Of a stretch of 64,000 nt of DNA, positions 18,329-25,811 are shown piece after piece. Both the position numbers and the translations under genes were made by a program. The notes under the pieces were generated by a model, which saw only the letters and a program-made list of their open reading frames with translations, was not told where the DNA came from and did not search any database. This DNA is from Nocardioides aquaticus (GTDB lineage Bacteria > Actinomycetota > Actinomycetes > Propionibacteriales > Nocardioidaceae). Each line of letters opens with the position of its first letter. Positions within the stretch are counted from its first letter, which is position 1. The DNA lies in assembly GCF_018459925.1 (NCBI RefSeq), contig NZ_CP075371.1:4154001-4218000 (forward strand). The letters run 5' to 3'.

Positions 18329-19383
18329 CTACAGGGCGCAGCCGACGAGGACCGGCTCGTTGACCAGCCGGATCCCGTACGCCGCCTCGACGCCGTCGCG
18401 CACCTCGCGGGCCAGCACCAGCAGCTCGTCGGTGGTCGCTCCGCCGCGGTTGGTCAGGGCCAGGGTGTGCTTGGTGGACAACGAGACCGACCCGCTGCCG
18501 CCGGCCGGGAGGTGGCCACGGTCGAAGCCGGCGTGCTGGATCAGCCACGCGGCGCTGGTCTTGGCCCGTCCCTCGCCGGCGGGCCACGCCGGCGCCCCGT
18601 CGGGGACCCGGTCGGCGTCGACGACGGGGTTGGTGAAGAAGGACCCGGCGCTCCAGGAGTCGTGGTCGTCGGCGTCGAGCACCATGCCCTTGCCGCGGCG
18701 CAGCCCCAGGACCGCGTCGCGGACCTCCCCGAGGGGCGCCCGCTCGCCCGGATCGACGCCGAGGGTGCGGGCCAGCTCGGCGTAGGTCACCGGGGCGCCC
18801 AGGCTCCCGAGCGGGAGCTGGAAGTCGACGGTGAGCACGACGTACCGGCCGGGCTCGGCCTTGAAGCGGGAGTGGCGGTAGGCGAACTCGCAGTCGACGC
18901 CGGCGAAGGTGCGCAGGCGGCCCTCGTGGCGGTCCCAGGCACGGACCCGGCTGACGGTCTGGGCGACCTCCTGCCCGTAGGCCCCGACGTTCTGCACCGG
19001 GGAGGCGCCGACGGACCCCGGGATGCCCGAGAGCGCCTCGAGGCCGACCCAGCCGCGCCCGACGGCGGTGGCGACGAGGTCGTCCCAGGGCTCTCCCGCG
19101 GCCACCCTGACCACGACGCCGCCGCAGGTGGGGTCGTCGCCGTCGTGGTCCGGGTGCACCCCCCGGGTCGCGACCTCGACGACGCGGCCCTCGAACCCCT
19201 CGTCGGCCACGACCAGGTTGCTGCCGCCCCGAGGACGAGGACCGGGACGCCGTGCTCGTCGGCGTCGCGGACGGCGTCGACCAGCTGCTCCTCGGTGGTG
19301 GCGCGGACCAGCTCGGCCGCGGGACCGCCGAGGCGCAGCGTCGTGTGCTCGGACAGCAGGGCCCCCGGGACGCGGTCAGCCAT
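18329..19383 (-). CDS. murB: UDP-N-acetylmuramate dehydrogenase MurB (one-base frameshift in this sequence)
   Basis: MurB reduces UDP-GlcNAc-enolpyruvate with NADPH and FAD in peptidoglycan synthesis. From ATG 19383 the frame gives LRLGGPAAELVRATTEEQLVDA and VPVLVLG, then shifts near 19227-19230. The second frame continues with VVADEGFEGRVVEVATRG, SGIPGSVGASPVQNVGAYGQE and ends at 18329. One extra C in the four-C run (plus strand) restores VLVLGGGSNLVVADEG, a canonical FAD-binding loop, and a 351-residue protein. MurB is normally essential, so a sequence error is more likely than a pseudogene. The start overlaps the hadB-like stop by 8 bp. Confidence 0.9.
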
Positions 19384-19786
19384 CGACCCGCACGACCGCC
19401 TTGGGGGCGCCGAGCACCTTCTGGCCGCCGCAGGTGACCTCGAGCGCGAGGGTGGCGCGGCCGTCCTCGACCTTCTTGACCACGGCGCCGACCTCGACCA
19501 GGGCGCCGGTGTCGTCGTCGGGCACGAGGACCGGGTTGGTGAACTTGGCACCCAGCTCGACCACCTCGGCGCCGTCGGTCCACTCCGCGACCGCGCGGGC
19601 GGCGAGGGCCAGGGTGACCATGCCGTGGGCGATCACGCCGGGCAGGCCGACGGCGGTGGCCACGCGGTCCGACCAGTGGATCGGGTTCTGGTCGCCGCTG
19701 GCGCCGGCGTAGCGGACCAGGTCGGCGCGGGTCACGGGGTAGCGGCGGGTCTCCAGGACGTCGCCGACCGCCAGCGCGGCGCTCAT
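19376..19786 (-). CDS. MaoC-family (R)-hydroxyacyl dehydratase, HadB-like
   Basis: 136 residues forming a hot-dog fold with the hydratase-2 motif YAGASGDQNPIHW containing the catalytic Asp/His, followed by GVIAHGMVTLALA. In mycobacteria HadB is the catalytic subunit of the HadAB dehydratase of fatty-acid synthase II. Its ATG overlaps the hadA-like stop (ATGA), supporting a heterodimer. The organism need not make mycolic acids; the pair occurs widely in actinobacteria. Confidence 0.9.
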   Translation of the reverse strand: MSAALAVGDVLETRRYPVTRADLVRYAGASGDQNPIHWSDRVATAVGLPGVIAHGMVTLALAARAVAEWTDGAEVVELGAKFTNPVLVPDDDTGALVEVGAVVKKVEDGRATLALEVTCGGQKVLGAPKAVVRVDG

Positions 19787-20202
19787 GCGTCGGCCCCGGC
19801 GGTGCCGGCGGTGCCGCGGTGGACCAGCGTCGCGCTCGTCGCGCAGACCAGCGCGCCCGAGGCGTCGGTGACCTCGCTGGTCGTGCCGATGATGTCGTTG
19901 CCGCCGATCTGGCGCAGCGAGGAGACGGTCAGCCCGGCGGTCAGGACGTCACCGGGGACCACGGGCCGCTCGTAGGTGAACCGCTGCTCGCCGTGCACGA
20001 TCCGCGACAGCTCGACGCCGACCTCGGCCAGGAACGCGTTCATCGCCTCGAAGGCGAGCACGATCGGGAAGGTGGCGGGCGCCGCACCCCCGTCGTAGGG
20101 GTGGCCGATCGTCGCGGCGAACTCGCGCACGCGTTCCTCGGCGACGGCATAGGGCTCGGTCGGCGCGAAGGAGCGGCCGACCAGGGAGGGGTCCACGGGC
20201 AT
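19783..20202 (-). CDS. FAS1-like dehydratase domain protein, HadA-like
   Basis: 139 residues with the N-terminal MaoC-like domain seen in HadA/HadC: GRSFAPTEPYAVAEERVREFA, then FPIVLAFEAMN and a hot-dog core with GEQRFTYERPVVPGD. The catalytic motif is absent, as expected for the substrate-binding partner of HadB. It is coupled to hadB by a 4-bp overlap. A TAGGCT -10 ends 7 bp upstream of the ATG, predicting a leaderless transcript. Confidence 0.9.
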   Translation of the reverse strand: MPVDPSLVGRSFAPTEPYAVAEERVREFAATIGHPYDGGAAPATFPIVLAFEAMNAFLAEVGVELSRIVHGEQRFTYERPVVPGDVLTAGLTVSSLRQIGGNDIIGTTSEVTDASGALVCATSATLVHRGTAGTAGADA

Positions 20203-20209
20203 GGGACCG

Positions 20210-20215
20210 AGCCTA
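20210..20215 (-). promoter_or_regulatory. leaderless -10 element for the hadA-like gene
   Basis: Minus-strand TAGGCT is followed by 7 bp and then the ATG at 20202, matching the actinobacterial leaderless pattern. Confidence 0.6.
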
Positions 20216-20246
20216 GTGCCCGACGCAGCGCCCCGAAGACGCGACG

Positions 20247-20274
20247 AGGCCCGCCGCGGTGTCGCGGCGGGCCT
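20247..20274 (-). terminator. terminator after rpmG
   Basis: AGGCCCGCCGCG and CGCGGCGGGCCT form a perfect 12-bp stem with a 4-nt loop. It lies 17 bp downstream of the rpmG stop and separates rpmG from the hadA-like transcript. Confidence 0.7.
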
Positions 20275-20290
20275 GTCGGTGGAGCAGGAG

Positions 20291-20461
20291 TCAGCGGGTC
20301 TCGCGGTGCGGCTGGTGGTGGCGGCAGCGCGGGCAGAACTTCGCCATCTCGAGCCGGTCGGGGTTGTTGCGCCGGTTCTTCTTGGTGATGTAGTTGCGCT
20401 CCTTGCACTCCACGCAGGCGAGAGTGATCTTGGGGCGAACGTCGGAGCTCTTGCTGGCCAC
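20291..20461 (-). CDS. rpmG: 50S ribosomal protein L33
   Basis: 56 residues, too short for most ORF lists. It starts at GTG 20461 after AAGGA. The protein reads [20 protein letters not shown] then a basic middle and KFCPRCRHH, with cysteines at residues 16, 19, 43 and 46 forming a zinc ribbon (the C+ type of L33). It sits between tRNA-Met and the hadA-like gene, the same place as mycobacterial rpmG2. Confidence 0.97.
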   Translation of the reverse strand: MASKSSDVRPKITLACVECKERNYITKKNRRNNPDRLEMAKFCPRCRHHQPHRETR

Positions 20462-20501
20462 GGGAAGTCCTTAGTCGGTTGGTGCTGCGGTGCGGAGATG
20501 G

Positions 20502-20578
20502 TGGTAGCGGGGGCGGGACTCGAACCCGCGACACCACGATTATGAGCCGTGTGCTCTAACCACCTGAGCTACCCCGCC
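20502..20578 (-). tRNA. tRNA-Met (CAT anticodon)
   Basis: 77 nt including an encoded CCA. Acceptor GGCGGGG pairs with CCCCGCT (one G-U pair), the anticodon loop is CTCATAA, and the T-arm contains GGTTCGAGTCCC. Probably the elongator tRNA because the first base pair is formed (G-U), unlike initiator tRNA. Confidence 0.95.
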
Positions 20579-20629
20579 ACGAGCGCGAGGTGCTCCGGCC
20601 ATCATACTTCGACCGGAAACCTCGCCCAG

Positions 20630-20702
20630 AGCCCCTTTACGGAATCGAACCGTAGACCTTCTCCTTACCATGGAGACGCTCTGCCGACTGAGCTAAAGGG
20701 GC
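20630..20702 (-). tRNA. tRNA-Thr (GGT anticodon)
   Basis: 73 nt cloverleaf. Acceptor GCCCCTT pairs with AAGGGGC, the discriminator is U, the anticodon loop is ATGGTAA giving GGT, and the T-arm contains GGTTCGATTCC. The 3' CCA is not encoded. It is 51 bp upstream of tRNA-Met in the same orientation. Confidence 0.96.
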
Positions 20703-20735
20703 AACGACGCAGAACCATACACAGAGGTCGGACCG

Positions 20736-21569
20736 ATGGTGAAATCGCCCCCCACCCCCCACTTCTACGACCTCGTGGAGGCCCCCCCGGACCCCTGCGG
20801 GGACGTCTCGGAGGGCGGCCCCGAAGGGGTCCTGCCGACCTCCTGGACGGCCGGCCCGTGGACCGCCGCGGCCCAGCACGGCGGGCCGCCCTCGGCCCTC
20901 CTGGGGCGTGCCGTGGAGCGCCTCGCAGCCGCCACCGGCGGCGGTGTCGTGGGCCGGATCAGCGTCGACCTGCTCGGGCCGGTCGCGGTCGGCCCGCTGT
21001 CGGTCACGGCGTCCGTGCTGCGCCCCGGGCGCAGCGTGCGGCTGCTCGAGGCGACGCTGCACGACGTCGCCTCGGACCGCTCGGTGGCCGTCGCCCGCGC
21101 CTGGGTGCTGCCCGCACGGGACGACGGTCCCGGCGAGGTGGGTCCGCCACCCCCGCACGGTCCCGAGGACGGCGTACGCCGCCCGCGCCCGCCGTCGTGG
21201 AGCGGCGGCTACCTGGACGCGGTCGACTGGCGCTGGGTCCGCGGCGGGCTGGACGAGCCCGGGACCGGTGAGGTGTGGATGCGCTCGCCCCGGCTGGTGG
21301 CCGGGGAGGAGACCTCGCCGCTGCAGCGGGTGCTGGCCTGCGTCGACTCCGCCTCGGGGGTGAGCGCCGCCCTCGACATCGCGGACTGGGCCTTCCTGAA
21401 CACCGAGCTGACCGTGCACGTGCTGCGGCCCGCGGTCGGCGAGTGGGTCTGCCTGGACGCGGCGACGACGCTGGGCCCGGGCTCGGTGGCGGTCGCCACG
21501 TCGACCGTCCACGACGCCCACGGGCTCGTGGCGCGGTCGGCGCAGACGCTGCTCGTCGTCCGCCGCTGA
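20736..21569 (+). CDS. thioesterase-family (TesB-like double hot-dog) protein
   Basis: 277 residues. The N-terminal half carries AAQHGGPPSALLGRAVERL and GRISVDLLGPVAVGPLSVTA, and the C-terminal half a second hot-dog with FLNTELTVHVLRPAVGEWVCLDA, the pattern of acyl-CoA thioesterase II-like proteins. It probably hydrolyses an acyl-CoA; chain length is not inferable. AGAGG precedes the ATG at 20736. It stands alone, divergent from tRNA-Thr and convergent with the glycosylase gene. Confidence 0.8.
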   Translation: MVKSPPTPHFYDLVEAPPDPCGDVSEGGPEGVLPTSWTAGPWTAAAQHGGPPSALLGRAVERLAAATGGGVVGRISVDLLGPVAVGPLSVTASVLRPGRSVRLLEATLHDVASDRSVAVARAWVLPARDDGPGEVGPPPPHGPEDGVRRPRPPSWSGGYLDAVDWRWVRGGLDEPGTGEVWMRSPRLVAGEETSPLQRVLACVDSASGVSAALDIADWAFLNTELTVHVLRPAVGEWVCLDAATTLGPGSVAVATSTVHDAHGLVARSAQTLLVVRR

Positions 21570-21582
21570 CGGCCGCCACACG

Positions 21583-21629
21583 GACAGCAGCGGATCACTG
21601 TCACCCGGTGGCAGCGATCCGCTGCTGTC
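21583..21629. terminator. long bidirectional hairpin between convergent genes
   Basis: A 14-bp perfect outer stem (21583-21596 with 21616-21629) encloses a nearly complete inner stem, CTGTCACC against GGTGGCAG, giving an almost unbroken 47-nt hairpin. It lies 13 bp after the thioesterase gene and faces the converging glycosylase gene, so it may terminate both. Confidence 0.6.
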
Positions 21630-21648
21630 ATCGAAGGGCCCAGCCCTC

Positions 21649-21740
21649 GGTGGTCGAGGAGCGAGCGACAGCGAGCGTCTCGAGACCCCCCACCAGGTCT
21701 CGAGTCTCGGGCCGAGCGGCCCTCGCACCTCGACCACCGG
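21649..21740. repeat. head-to-head pair of the dispersed palindromic repeat
   Basis: A forward copy (21649-21687, beginning GGTGGTCGAGGAGCGAGC and ending CGTCTCGAGACC) faces a diverged reverse copy (21696-21740) across 8 bp. The pair can fold into one large hairpin. There is no gene between the copies. Together with the hairpin at 21583 it fills the 187-bp gap between the thioesterase and glycosylase genes. Confidence 0.75.
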
Positions 21741-21756
21741 ACGGGCCCGGCGGGCC

Positions 21757-22347
21757 TCAGCGCACGCCGCGGCGGTGGCAGCCCAGCAGGTGGGTGTCGA
21801 CCAGCCCCAGCGCCTCCATCAGCGCGTGCATCGTGGTCGGGCCGACGAAGACGAACCCGCGCCGCTTGAGCTCCTTGCTGAGCGCGAGCGACTCGGGCGA
21901 GGTGGCGGGCACCTCCTCGACGGTCCGGGGCGCCGGGCCCACGGCCGGCGCGAAGGACCGCAGGAGGCCCGCCAGGCCGTCCACGTCGCCGGCCTCGCGC
22001 AGGGCCACGGTGGCGCCGGCGTTGGTGATGGTGGCGTCGACCTTGCGGCGGTTGCGGACGATGCCGGCGTCGGCCATCAGCCGCGCCCGGTCGGCGTCGT
22101 CGAAGGCGGCCACCGCGTCGACGTCGAAGCCGGCGAAGGCCTCGCGGAAGGCGGGCCGCTTGCGCAGGATGGTGGCCCAGGACAGCCCGGACTGGAAGGC
22201 CTCGAGCGTCAGCCGCTCGAAGTAGGCGGACTCGCCCTCGACTGTGGTGCCCCACTCGGTGTCGTGGTACTCCTGCATCATCCCTCCGCCGGAGCCCCAG
22301 GGGCAACGGGCGACGCCGTCGTCGCCGACGACCGGACCGGAGCTCAT
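21757..22347 (-). CDS. tag: DNA-3-methyladenine glycosylase I
   Basis: 196 residues, the normal Tag length. It begins with RCPWGSGGGMMQEYHDTEWG, the conserved N-terminus with zinc-binding Cys and His, has LTLEAFQSGLSWATILRKR, and ends with DTHLLGCHRR, supplying the second His/Cys zinc pair. It excises 3-methyladenine from alkylated DNA in the first step of base excision repair. GAGAGG lies upstream of the ATG at 22347, 10 bp from the end of the pirin gene. Confidence 0.95.
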   Translation of the reverse strand: MSSGPVVGDDGVARCPWGSGGGMMQEYHDTEWGTTVEGESAYFERLTLEAFQSGLSWATILRKRPAFREAFAGFDVDAVAAFDDADRARLMADAGIVRNRRKVDATITNAGATVALREAGDVDGLAGLLRSFAPAVGPAPRTVEEVPATSPESLALSKELKRRGFVFVGPTTMHALMEALGLVDTHLLGCHRRGVR

Positions 22348-22357
22348 CGCGGACCTC

Positions 22358-23322
22358 TCAGGAACGGGTGCGCAGGCGTACGCGCGGCAGCGCCGGCGCC
22401 GGGATCGGCGGCATCTCGGAGACCACGCCGAAGCGGCCGTCGGCCTGCTGCTCGCCGACCTGTGCCTGCCAGGCGTCGCGGGCGGCGACGACCTCGTCGT
22501 GGGTACGGCCCACGAAGTTCCACCACATGACGATCGGCTCGCCGAACGGTGGACCGCCGAGGACCAGCACCCGCGCCCCCTCGGCCCCCGCCGCCAGCGT
22601 CAGGGTCGCGGGACCCGGGGCGGCGTAGGCCAGCTCGTGCCGCGCCACCGCCGTGCCGGCCACCCCGACGTCGCCGCGGTCGACCAGCACCCCGTGCTCG
22701 TACGTCGGGTCGACGTCCAGCACCAGGACCGCACCGGGGTCCAGGACGAGCTCCGCGCCCAGCAGCGGGGTGGCCGTCTCGACGGGCGAGGTGGCGCCCA
22801 GCAGCGAGCCGAGGAACACCGAGGCGCGCCAGCCGTCCCCGGCCAGCGGCTCGGGGGCGTGGTGCGCGAAGGCGGGCCGGCCGTCCCGTGCCCCCTCGGG
22901 CAGCGCCACCCAGAGCTGGGCGCCGTGCAGCACCGTCGTGGTCGGCAGGGAGATCTCGGAGTGGCTCACCCCGTGGCCGGCGGTCATCAGGTTGACCTCG
23001 CCGGGACGGACCACGGCGTGGGTGCCCAGGCTGTCGCGGTGCTCGATCTCGCCGGTGAAGAGCCAGCTGACCGTGGCGAGCCCGATGTGCGGGTGGGGCG
23101 CCACCACCATCCCACCGGTGTCCGCGACGTCGTCGGGCCCGTAGTGGTCGGCGAAGCACCACGCGCCGATCAGCGAGCGGTCCCGCTGCGGCAGCGTGCG
23201 CCGCACCGTCATCGCCCGGGGGCCCCCGAGCGGGACCTCCCGGGGCCGAGGACCTCGACCCCCGGAGCGCCCGGCCCCGGGCGGCACTCGACCTCGTCCG
23301 GGTCGCGCTCGCCGTTGCTCAT
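22358..23322 (-). CDS. pirin family protein (one-base frameshift in this sequence)
   Basis: Cupin-type pirin. The second frame holds MTVRRTLPQRDRSLIGAWCF, the metal-site motif HPHIGLATVSWLFTGEIEH, and the C-terminal pirin domain with PFGEPIVMWWNFVGRTHDE. From ATG 23322 another frame encodes SNGERDPDEVEC and GVEVLGP, then breaks at the run near 23242-23245. One added G/C restores VEVLGPREVPLGGPRAM and a 321-residue protein ending in the same stop. Pirins are iron-binding and may act as quercetinase-like or regulatory proteins; the role here is unknown. Alternatively translation could begin at ATG 23212. Confidence 0.88.
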
Positions 23323-23346
23323 CGACGTGGGCTCACGACGCCGTGC

Positions 23347-25761
23347 TCAGGCCAGCTGGCCCGGGTCGTCGGTGCGCATCGTCCCGGTGCCCTGGTCGCC
23401 GGAACCCTCTATCGTCCGGCTGCCCAGCACGTACCCGGGGCGCTCGAGGCGCAGGATGACCGCCTTCGAGACCGGCGTGTTGCTGCCGATCGCGGTGGAG
23501 TCGAGCGGCACCAGCGGGTTGGTCTCGGGGTAGTACGCCGCGGCGCAGCCCCGGGGCTGGTCGTAGGAGACCACCCGGAAGTCCCGGGCGATCCGCTCCT
23601 CGGCCGAGCCGTCGCCGTCGGGGTCGGTCCACTCCCCGACCAGGTCGACCATGTCGCCGTCGGCGAGCTCGAGGTCACGGATGTCGTCGGGGTGGACGAA
23701 GACCACCCGACGCCCGTTGCTGATGCCGCGGTAGCGGTCGTCGAGCCCGTAGATGGTGGTGTTGAACTGGTCGTGGGAGCGCAGGGTCTGCAGCAGCAGC
23801 CGGCCCTGCGGGACCTCGAGCACCTCGACCGGCGTGCAGCTCAGGACCGCCTTGCCGGACTCGGTCTCGAACGTGCGGGTGTCGCGCGGCGGGTGCGGGA
23901 GGACGAACCCGCCCGGCACGTCGACCTTCTCGTCGTAGGCCGCGCAGCCCGGCACGACCCGGGCGATCGAGCGCCGGATCTCGGTGTAGTCCGAGCGCCA
24001 GGCGGTCCACGGGACGCGCGCCATCGCCAGACCGGCGGGCGACTCGGGAGCCGCGGCCTGGACGGCCTCGGCCAGCCCGCAGACGACGTGGACCTCTGAG
24101 CGCAGGTGCGGCGAGGCCGGCTTCAGCGGGCCCTTGGAGGCGTGCACGGCCGACATCGAGTCCTCGACGGTGACCCGCTGCTCGATGCCCCCGGTCAGGT
24201 CCTTCTCGGAGCGACCGAGCGGCGGCAGCAGCAGCGTCTCGCGCCCGAAGGTCACGTGGCTGTGGTTGAGCTTGGTGGCGACGTTGACCACGGTGCGGAC
24301 CTTGCGCATCGCGGCCGCGGTCACCTCGGTGTCCGGGGCGGCGGAGACGAAGTTGCCGCCCATCGACAGGAAGAAGTCGACCGTCCCGTCCCGCATCTCG
24401 CGGATCGCCTGGACGGTGTCGTGGCCGTGCTCGCGCGGCGGGTCGAACCCGAACTCCCCCTGGATCGCGTCGAGGAAGTGGTCGGGCAGCCGCTCCCAGA
24501 CGCCCATGGTGCGGTCGCCCTGCACGTTGCTGTGGCCGCGGACCGGGCACAGGCCGGCGCCGGGGCGGCCGATGTTGCCCTGGAGCAGCGCGACGTTGAC
24601 GATCTCCTTGATCGTGGCGACCGAGTTGTGGTGCTGGGTGATCCCCATCGCCCAGCAGGTCGTCGTGGCCTCGGAGTCGCGGAACATCTCCGCGGCCTCG
24701 GTGATCTGGGCCCGGCTGAGACCGGTCGAGGCCTCGACCTTGGCCCAGTCGAGCTCCTGCACGTGGTCGACGTACTCCTCGAACCCGGTGGTGTAGCGCT
24801 CCAGGAACTCGCGGTCGAGCGCGTCCCACTGGACCAGCAGCGCGCCGATCGCCTGGAACAGCGCGAGGTCGCCGTTGATCCGGATCGGCAGGTGGAGGTC
24901 GGACAGGCCGGTGCCGTTGGCGAGCCAGCCCTTGACCTTCTGCGGGTTCTTGAAGCGGACCATCCCCGCCTCCTCGAGCGGGTTGACCGAGATGATCTTG
25001 GCGCCGCGACCCTTGGCCTCCTCCAGCGCGGAGAGCATCCGCGGGTGGTTGGTCCCGGGGTTCTGCCCGACCACGACGATCAGCTTGGCGAGGTGGATGT
25101 CCTCCAGGCTGACCGAGCCCTTGCCGATGCCGATCGTGTCGACCAGCGCCGAGCCGCTCGACTCGTGGCACATGTTCGAGCAGTCGGGCAGGTTGTTGGT
25201 GCCCAGGGCGCGGACGAAGACCTGGTAGGCGTACGCCGCCTCGTTCGAGACCTTGCCCGAGGTGTAGAAGACCGCGCGGTCCGGCGAGCTCAGCCCGGTC
25301 AGCCGCTCGGCCATCAGGGCGTTCGCCTCGTCCCAGCTGATCGGCTCGTAGTGCGTGCCGCCCTCGCGGACGATCATCGGCTCGGTGATCCGGCCCTGCT
25401 GGCCCAGCCAGTACTCCGTGCGTCCGGCCAGGTCGGCCAGGGAGTGCTCGGCGAAGAACGCGCGGTCGACGCGGCGCTTGGTGGCCTCCTCGGTGACGGC
25501 CTTGGCGCCGTTCTCGCAGAACTCCGCGTGGTGGCGCTCCCCCGGGCTGGGGTCGGGCCAGGCGCAGCCCTGGCAGTCGAACCCGTCGGCCTGGTTCAGC
25601 TTCAACAGGGTCTGGGCGGTGCGGACCGGCCCCATCTGCTCCATGGCGCGCTTCATCGAGACGGCCACGGCGGTCGGACCGGCGGCGTGGTGGTGGGGCT
25701 GGTCGACGTCGAGGTCGGACTCGTCGATGTCGGACTTGGGGGCGGGGCGGAGGGCACTCAC
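23347..25761 (-). CDS. FdhF/YdeP-family molybdopterin oxidoreductase
   Basis: 804 residues. The N-terminus has the YdeP-type cysteine pattern in FDCQGCAWPDPSPGE and FCENGAKAV, then the molybdopterin domain with SGKVSNEAAYAYQVFVRALG, NLPDCSNMCHESSGSAL and GQNPGTNHPRML. The C-terminal MopB-like binding domain has RSHDQFNTTIYGLDDRYRG. The family resembles formate dehydrogenase alpha chains; E. coli YdeP is linked to acid resistance, and the substrate here is unassigned. It is a stand-alone gene. GTG start 25761. Confidence 0.88.
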   Translation of the reverse strand: MSALRPAPKSDIDESDLDVDQPHHHAAGPTAVAVSMKRAMEQMGPVRTAQTLLKLNQADGFDCQGCAWPDPSPGERHHAEFCENGAKAVTEEATKRRVDRAFFAEHSLADLAGRTEYWLGQQGRITEPMIVREGGTHYEPISWDEANALMAERLTGLSSPDRAVFYTSGKVSNEAAYAYQVFVRALGTNNLPDCSNMCHESSGSALVDTIGIGKGSVSLEDIHLAKLIVVVGQNPGTNHPRMLSALEEAKGRGAKIISVNPLEEAGMVRFKNPQKVKGWLANGTGLSDLHLPIRINGDLALFQAIGALLVQWDALDREFLERYTTGFEEYVDHVQELDWAKVEASTGLSRAQITEAAEMFRDSEATTTCWAMGITQHHNSVATIKEIVNVALLQGNIGRPGAGLCPVRGHSNVQGDRTMGVWERLPDHFLDAIQGEFGFDPPREHGHDTVQAIREMRDGTVDFFLSMGGNFVSAAPDTEVTAAAMRKVRTVVNVATKLNHSHVTFGRETLLLPPLGRSEKDLTGGIEQRVTVEDSMSAVHASKGPLKPASPHLRSEVHVVCGLAEAVQAAAPESPAGLAMARVPWTAWRSDYTEIRRSIARVVPGCAAYDEKVDVPGGFVLPHPPRDTRTFETESGKAVLSCTPVEVLEVPQGRLLLQTLRSHDQFNTTIYGLDDRYRGISNGRRVVFVHPDDIRDLELADGDMVDLVGEWTDPDGDGSAEERIARDFRVVSYDQPRGCAAAYYPETNPLVPLDSTAIGSNTPVSKAVILRLERPGYVLGSRTIEGSGDQGTGTMRTDDPGQLA

Positions 25762-25767
25762 CCCGAC

Positions 25768-25773
25768 ATCATC
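25768..25773 (-). promoter_or_regulatory. possible leaderless -10 for the YdeP-type gene
   Basis: Minus-strand GATGAT ends 6 bp before the GTG at 25761. The key A2 and T6 positions match but the first base does not, so this is weaker than the other sites. Confidence 0.4.
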
Positions 25774-25811
25774 ACCCAGAGGGGGTCAGAGGTCCCCACC
25801 CCGCCCGGGGG

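Noticed and set aside
18329..19383. murB read as two separate genes.
   Set aside because: The frames are contiguous parts of one MurB and join at a four-base homopolymer with one base missing.
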